From: an uncultured Eisenbergiella sp.
Lineage (GTDB): Bacteria; Bacillota; Clostridia; Lachnospirales; Lachnospiraceae
Direction of reading: 5' to 3'
DNA length: 8,532 bases
NCBI GenBank assembly: GCA_948960675.1
Contig: CARDPF010000130.1
Location: 1 to 8,532, forward strand
The notes beneath the pieces are model-generated. The model was not told the origin of the DNA. It did not search any database and saw only the letters and a program-made list of their open reading frames with translations. Numbering within the stretch: position 1 is the first letter of the stretch; every line of letters starts with the position of its first letter. This document shows positions 5,422 to 8,532 of this stretch, in pieces. A program made the translations under genes and the position numbers.

Positions 5422-6528
5422 ATGGAAAAAGTAAAAATCGGCATTTTGGGATTGGGCGCAATCAGCGGTATCTATTTAAAAAACCTGACGGAATTGTTCC
5501 GGGAAGTGGAGGTTGCGGGGGTTTATGATCTGGTTCCGGAAAAGATGGAGGCGGTAAAGGGGGAATATGCCATCGGCAAAACATACGGCTCCATGGAGGA
5601 ACTATTGCAGGATCCGCAAATCGAGATCGTCTTAAACCTTACAAGACCCTTTGAACATTATGAAACCACGAAAGCGGCGCTGCTTGCGGGGAAGCATGTC
5701 TATAGCGAGAAACCCCTTGCGGCCACTTATGAGGAAGGAAAAGAACTGGTCAGGCTGGCAGCGGAAAAAAACAGGATGCTGGGCGGGGCGCCGGATACGT
5801 TTTTGGGCGCAGGCATCCAGACTTGCAGGAAATTGATTGACGCAGGTTTTATCGGGCAGCCGATCGGTGCCAGCGCCAGAATGATCTGCCACGGACATGA
5901 AAGCTGGCATCCCGCTCCGGAATTTTATTATCAATACGGAGGGGGGCCCATGATGGACATGGGGCCTTATTACCTGACGGCACTGGTAAATCTGCTTGGC
6001 AGGGCGCAGGGGCTTACGGGAGTTACTTCCAAAAGCTTTGAAAAGAGGATTATCACCAGTAAGCCGCATTACGGTCAAAGTGTGGAAGTCGAGGTGCCTA
6101 CCCATGTAAACGGCATCGTGCGGTTTGAGGGCGGTGCGGTGGCTACCGTTACGACTACTTTTGACGTATATTATGACATGCAGGCGTCTCTGGAAGTGTA
6201 TGGGACAAGGGGGACTTTGCGCGTGCCGGATCCCAACGGATTTGGAGGACCGATACAGCTATTGCGGCCGGAGGAAGGGCAGTTTAAGGAAATACCGCTT
6301 GCCTTTGACTATCAGGAAAACAGCCGGGGGCTGGGCGTTGCGGATATGGCAAAAGCGCTGCGGACGGGAAGGAATATGCGGGCGGACTGCAGTCAGACCT
6401 TGCATGTCCTGGAGATGATGACAGCCTTTGAAAAAAGCAGCCGGGAAGGACGGTTTGTAACGATGGAAAGTCCGTATGAACGCAGCATGCCGATGCAGGA
6501 GGAGAGTGTGAGGGGAATTCTGGATTGA
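5422..6528 (+). CDS. Gfo/Idh/MocA-family NAD(P)-dependent oxidoreductase (ThuB-like)
   Basis: A 368-residue enzyme. Residues 1-125 form the Rossmann domain with the dinucleotide motif GLGAISG (10-16). The family EKP motif follows in YSEKPLA (94-100), whose Lys normally acts near the nicotinamide. The C-terminal alpha/beta substrate domain (about 130-340) contains GGGPMMDMGPYYL (173-185). That segment matches the family GGG..D.G..Y/H motif, with Tyr where many members have His. Family members oxidise sugars or sugar derivatives, often at C3, or reduce their keto forms. Pairing with a ThuA-like gene points to a ThuB-like role on a disaccharide or glycoside, but the substrate cannot be read from the sequence. 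The likely ribosome site GAGGAG (5405-5410) overlaps the upstream stop codon and lies 11 bases from the ATG, a longer spacing than usual. A hairpin terminator follows. Confidence 0.9.
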   Translation: MEKVKIGILGLGAISGIYLKNLTELFREVEVAGVYDLVPEKMEAVKGEYAIGKTYGSMEELLQDPQIEIVLNLTRPFEHYETTKAALLAGKHVYSEKPLAATYEEGKELVRLAAEKNRMLGGAPDTFLGAGIQTCRKLIDAGFIGQPIGASARMICHGHESWHPAPEFYYQYGGGPMMDMGPYYLTALVNLLGRAQGLTGVTSKSFEKRIITSKPHYGQSVEVEVPTHVNGIVRFEGGAVATVTTTFDVYYDMQASLEVYGTRGTLRVPDPNGFGGPIQLLRPEEGQFKEIPLAFDYQENSRGLGVADMAKALRTGRNMRADCSQTLHVLEMMTAFEKSSREGRFVTMESPYERSMPMQEESVRGILD

Positions 6529-6564
6529 TTTGCGAAAACCCCAGCCTGTGGATGCCGCTCAAGC

Positions 6565-6595
6565 AAAAAAAAACGCCGCAACTGCGGCGTTTTTC
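6565..6595. terminator. Bidirectional intrinsic terminator
   Basis: CGCCGC (6574-6579) pairs with GCGGCG (6584-6589) across the 4-nt loop AACT. A-T pairs extend the stem to 11 bp (6569-6579 with 6584-6594). A run of A on the left and T on the right gives a T-tract in both directions. It ends the ThuA-like and oxidoreductase operon on the plus strand, 36 bp past the stop codon, and the tRNA transcript on the minus strand. Confidence 0.9.
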
Positions 6596-6598
6596 TAA

Positions 6599-6672
6599 TC
6601 GAAGCGACGTGATTCGAACACGCGACCTCTGCGTCCCGAACGCAGCGCTCTACCAAACTGAGCCACGCTTCG
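6599..6672 (-). tRNA. tRNA-Pro (CGG)
   Basis: A full 74-nt cloverleaf folds on the minus strand. The acceptor stem CGAAGCG pairs with CGCTTCG. The D arm has GCTC and GAGC around an AGTTTGGTA loop. The anticodon stem CTGCG/CGCAG encloses the loop TTCGGGA. The T arm contains TTCGAAT. The anticodon is CGG (6636-6638), which reads the proline codon CCG, and G follows it as expected for tRNA-Pro. The discriminator base is A. The 3' CCA is not encoded (the next bases are TTAG), so a CCA-adding enzyme is needed. It is a single-gene transcript with its own promoter and terminator. Confidence 0.97.
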
Positions 6673-6693
6673 ATTGCTTTAGCAAGCTATATA

Positions 6694-6722
6694 ATTATAC
6701 AAAAGAATTTTCAAAAAGTCAA
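6694..6722 (-). promoter_or_regulatory. Sigma-A promoter for tRNA-Pro
   Basis: TTGACT (-35, 6717-6722) and TATAAT (-10, 6694-6699) on the minus strand are separated by exactly 17 bp, close to the sigma-A consensus and suited to a stable RNA gene. Transcription should begin near 6687, about 15 bases before the mature tRNA end. Confidence 0.88.
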
Positions 6723-6723
6723 T

Positions 6724-6742
6724 CCCTTTTCTGCAAAAAGGG
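6724..6742 (-). terminator. Weak hairpin after the ABC-F gene
   Basis: CCCTTTT (6724-6730) pairs with AAAAGGG (6736-6742) around a 5-nt loop, 46 bp beyond the ABC-F stop codon. On the minus strand the stem is followed by ATTGACTTTTTG, not a clean T-run, and the hairpin abuts the tRNA -35 box. It may be a poor terminator or simply AT-rich DNA. If it is weak, ABC-F transcripts could read into the tRNA. Confidence 0.35.
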
Positions 6743-6788
6743 AAATTTCCGGTAACGGTTCGCAACAGTTCAGACCATGAGAATTCGG

Positions 6789-8345
6789 CTAAACGGTCAG
6801 GGTGGTCCATTTTGTGCAGTCCCAGACGTGGGTTGCAAGGTTTTGGTAGAAATCCGGTTCGTGGCAGACCATCAGGATGCTGCCTTTGTACGCCTGCAGG
6901 GCCCTTTGCAATTCTGCTTTGGCGTCTACATCGAGATGATTGGTGGGTTCGTCCAAAACCAAAACGTTGGAAGCTTTGTTGAGCAGCTTACAAAGGCGCA
7001 CCTTTGCCTGCTCGCCGCCGGAGAGGACTTTTACCAGACTTTCGATATGCTTGGTGGTCAGTCCGCATTTTGCAAGGGCAGAACGTACCTCGTATTGGCT
7101 GTAGGCTGGAAACTCTTTCCAGATCTCTTCAATACAGGTAGTTGATAGGGACGGATCCGTTTCCTGCTCAAAATAGCCGATTTCCAGATAATCGCCCTGC
7201 TCCACACTGCCGGATAGCGGAGGAATCAGACCGAGAATGCTTTTTAAAAGCGTGGTTTTACCGATGCCGTTTGCCCCGGTAAGGACAATTTTGTCTCCGC
7301 GCTCCATTGCAAGGGCAAGGGGGGAAGAAAGCGGTTTGTCATAACCGATCACGAGGTCTTTCGTCTGGAAAATATAGCGTCCCGGTGTGCGCGCTTCCTT
7401 GAATTTAAATTCCGGCTTTGGCCTTTGGGCGGCGGGGGTTATCACGTCCATTTTATCCAGCTTCTTTTGGCGGGACATGGCCATATTGCGGGTGGCGACG
7501 CGCGCTTTATTGCGCGCCACAAAATCTTTTAAGTCTGCAATTTCTTTTTGCTGCTTGTTGTAGGCCGCTTCCAGCTGCGCCTTTTTCATGGCATAAACTT
7601 CCTGAAATTTGTCGTAATTGCCCACATAGCGGTTCAGCGCCTGATTGTCCATGTGATAAATGAGGTTGACCACGTCGTTTAGGAATGGGATGTCATGGGA
7701 AATCAGGATAAAGGCATTTTCGTATGCATTCAGGTAACGCTTGAGCCAGTCGATATGTTCCTTGTCCAAATAGTTGGTGGGCTCGTCCAAAAGGAGAATG
7801 TCCGGTTTTTCCAGCAGCATTTTGCCTAACAGTACCTTTGTACGCTGCCCGCCGGAGAGTTCGGAGACATCCTTTTCAAAGCCGATGTCGGCAAGGCCCA
7901 GGGCGCGTCCCACTTCTTCCACCTTTGCGTCGATCATGTAAAAATCGTGCATGGTCATTAAATCCTGCAGTGTTCCCGCTTCGTCCATCAACTCCTGCAG
8001 GCGGTCTGCATCGGCTTCCCCCATTTGCCCATAAATCTGGTTCAATTCCTGTTCCATTTCCAGTAAAAAGTCAAAGGCGGATGTCAGGACAGAGCGTATG
8101 GTCATGCCCTGCTGCAGGACGGTATGCTGATCCAGATAACCTACGCGCACTTTTTTCGACCATTCCACCCGGCCCTCGTCGGGCTGCAGCTTGCCGGTGA
8201 TAATGTTTAAAAAAGTGGATTTTCCTTCCCCGTTTGCCCCCACCAATCCGATGTGCTCGCCTTTGAGCAGGCGGAAACTGACATCATGGAAAATGGCCCT
8301 GTCCCCGAAACCGTGGGACAGGTTTTCTACATTTAAAATACTCAT
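6789..8345 (-). CDS. ABC-F family ATPase (ribosome-associated, duplicated ABC domains)
   Basis: A 518-residue protein with two ABC cassettes and no membrane segments, the ABC-F plan. Cassette one has Walker A GANGEGKST (36-44), signature LSGGQ (163-167), Walker B LLLDEPTNYLD (184-194) and H217. An insertion of about 60 residues before the signature matches the arm region. A charged linker (about 240-325) joins the cassettes and is the usual P-site tRNA-interaction region. Cassette two has Walker A GANGIGKTT (357-365), signature LSGGE (441-445), VLVLDEPTNHLD (461-472) and H495. ABC-F proteins bind the ribosome E site and resolve stalled translation, and some protect against antibiotics. This one may be a housekeeping YbiT- or YkpA-like member. 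The ATG at 8345 (GGAG six bases upstream) is preferred over an in-frame TTG at 8369. The C-terminus ends soon after the second cassette, with no long extension. Confidence 0.93.
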   Translation of the reverse strand: MSILNVENLSHGFGDRAIFHDVSFRLLKGEHIGLVGANGEGKSTFLNIITGKLQPDEGRVEWSKKVRVGYLDQHTVLQQGMTIRSVLTSAFDFLLEMEQELNQIYGQMGEADADRLQELMDEAGTLQDLMTMHDFYMIDAKVEEVGRALGLADIGFEKDVSELSGGQRTKVLLGKMLLEKPDILLLDEPTNYLDKEHIDWLKRYLNAYENAFILISHDIPFLNDVVNLIYHMDNQALNRYVGNYDKFQEVYAMKKAQLEAAYNKQQKEIADLKDFVARNKARVATRNMAMSRQKKLDKMDVITPAAQRPKPEFKFKEARTPGRYIFQTKDLVIGYDKPLSSPLALAMERGDKIVLTGANGIGKTTLLKSILGLIPPLSGSVEQGDYLEIGYFEQETDPSLSTTCIEEIWKEFPAYSQYEVRSALAKCGLTTKHIESLVKVLSGGEQAKVRLCKLLNKASNVLVLDEPTNHLDVDAKAELQRALQAYKGSILMVCHEPDFYQNLATHVWDCTKWTTLTV

Positions 8346-8351
8346 ACAGCA

Positions 8352-8355
8352 CTCC
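8352..8355 (-). promoter_or_regulatory. Ribosome binding site that sets the ABC-F start
   Basis: GGAG on the minus strand lies six bases before the ATG at 8345, whose product begins MSILNV, a normal ABC-F opening. The upstream in-frame TTG at 8369 adds eight residues with no family character. Confidence 0.7.
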
Positions 8356-8387
8356 GTTTTATGATCCAAAGTTGTTTTTCCATAGAG

Positions 8388-8416
8388 AGTATAATGGTAA
8401 AATGGGAATTTGGCAA
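8388..8416 (-). promoter_or_regulatory. Sigma-A promoter for the ABC-F gene
   Basis: TTGCCA (-35, 8411-8416) and TATACT (-10, 8388-8393) on the minus strand are separated by 17 bp, each one base off consensus. The start would be near 8381, giving a leader of about 35 nt, too short for an attenuator of the kind found before some antibiotic-resistance ABC-F genes. A repeat copy begins at the -35 box. Confidence 0.75.
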
Positions 8417-8476
8417 GAGTGAGGGGCGTTTTTTACGCAGCCCGTGAATCGATGTCATTTCGTTTAGCCATGGGCT
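8414..8476. repeat. Dispersed repeat modules, right copy (B partial, A inverted)
   Basis: CAAGAGTGAGGGGCG (8414-8428) is 14 of 15 identical to part of module B and reads in the same direction as the other copies. Next comes GCGTTTTTTACGC (8427-8439), a short hairpin. Module A follows at 8441-8474, inverted relative to the left copy and matching 29 of 34 positions. The order and orientation of modules therefore differ from the left copy. The next bases, 8477-8500, carry no recognisable feature before the adapter. Confidence 0.7.
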
Positions 8477-8500
8477 CAGGCAGTGCGTCAGCAGGCGTGG

Positions 8501-8532
8501 AGATCGGAAGAGATCGGAAGAGCGTCGTGTAG
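8501..8532. other. Illumina sequencing adapter at the contig end
   Basis: The sequence from 8511 to 8532 starts AGATCGGAAGAG and ends GTCGTGTAG, the start of the standard Illumina TruSeq adapter. It is preceded by a second copy of its first ten bases (AGATCGGAAG, 8501-8510). This is not genomic DNA, and the true genomic sequence probably ends at or before 8500. Confidence 0.95.

Noticed and set aside
6525..6755. 76-codon plus-strand frame containing a peptide like VIRTRDLCVPNAALYQTEP
   Set aside because: It is translation of the tRNA-Pro gene on the opposite strand, a familiar spurious protein.
6789..8345. ABC-F protein as an antibiotic resistance determinant
   Set aside because: There is no resistance-type leader, mobile context or diagnostic arm sequence that I can verify. 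A housekeeping member is equally or more likely.

Overview
This window looks like a chromosomal contig from a gut-type Clostridia, probably Lachnospiraceae. Clues are roughly even base composition, strong AAGGAG-type ribosome binding sites, sigma-A promoters with near-consensus boxes, an ABC-F ATPase beside a lone tRNA-Pro, and a family of short GC-rich dispersed repeats between genes. The assignment rests on overall character and was not confirmed by a database search. The last bases are Illumina adapter, so the right edge is a sequencing artefact. Both edges lie in repeat copies, which may be why assembly stopped there.

Layout. Bases 1-156 are a gene-free repeat region. Four genes follow on the minus strand. 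In transcription order they are an AraC-type regulator (4346-3525), a response-regulator diguanylate cyclase (3461-2529), a YcgR-like PilZ c-di-GMP receptor (2516-1821) and a cytoplasmic family-20 hexosaminidase (1776-157). The cyclase has its own strong promoter just after the AraC stop codon, and a hairpin terminator overlaps the PilZ stop codon. The cyclase and PilZ genes therefore form a compact two-gene signalling unit between the regulator and the glycosidase.

From 4347 to 4677 there is a 331-bp divergent intergenic region. It holds the araC promoter, a repeat copy and four successive perfect hairpins. Downstream on the plus strand is a two-gene operon: a ThuA-like protein (4678-5406) and a Gfo/Idh/MocA NAD(P)-dependent sugar oxidoreductase (5422-6528). 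This pairing resembles ThuA/ThuB disaccharide utilisation through 3-keto sugars. The divergent AraC protein is the obvious candidate regulator.

A bidirectional terminator (6565-6595) ends this operon and also ends a minus-strand tRNA-Pro(CGG) (6599-6672), which has a textbook promoter. An ABC-F ATPase (8345-6789, minus) with its own promoter follows, then an inverted repeat copy and the adapter.

Taken together, the centre of the window is a small carbohydrate locus (AraC regulator, ThuA-like, MocA oxidoreductase, possibly GH20) interrupted by a c-di-GMP module. I see no mobile-element transposase, CRISPR array, phage gene or clearly new multi-gene system. The most unusual material is the non-coding repeat and hairpin DNA.
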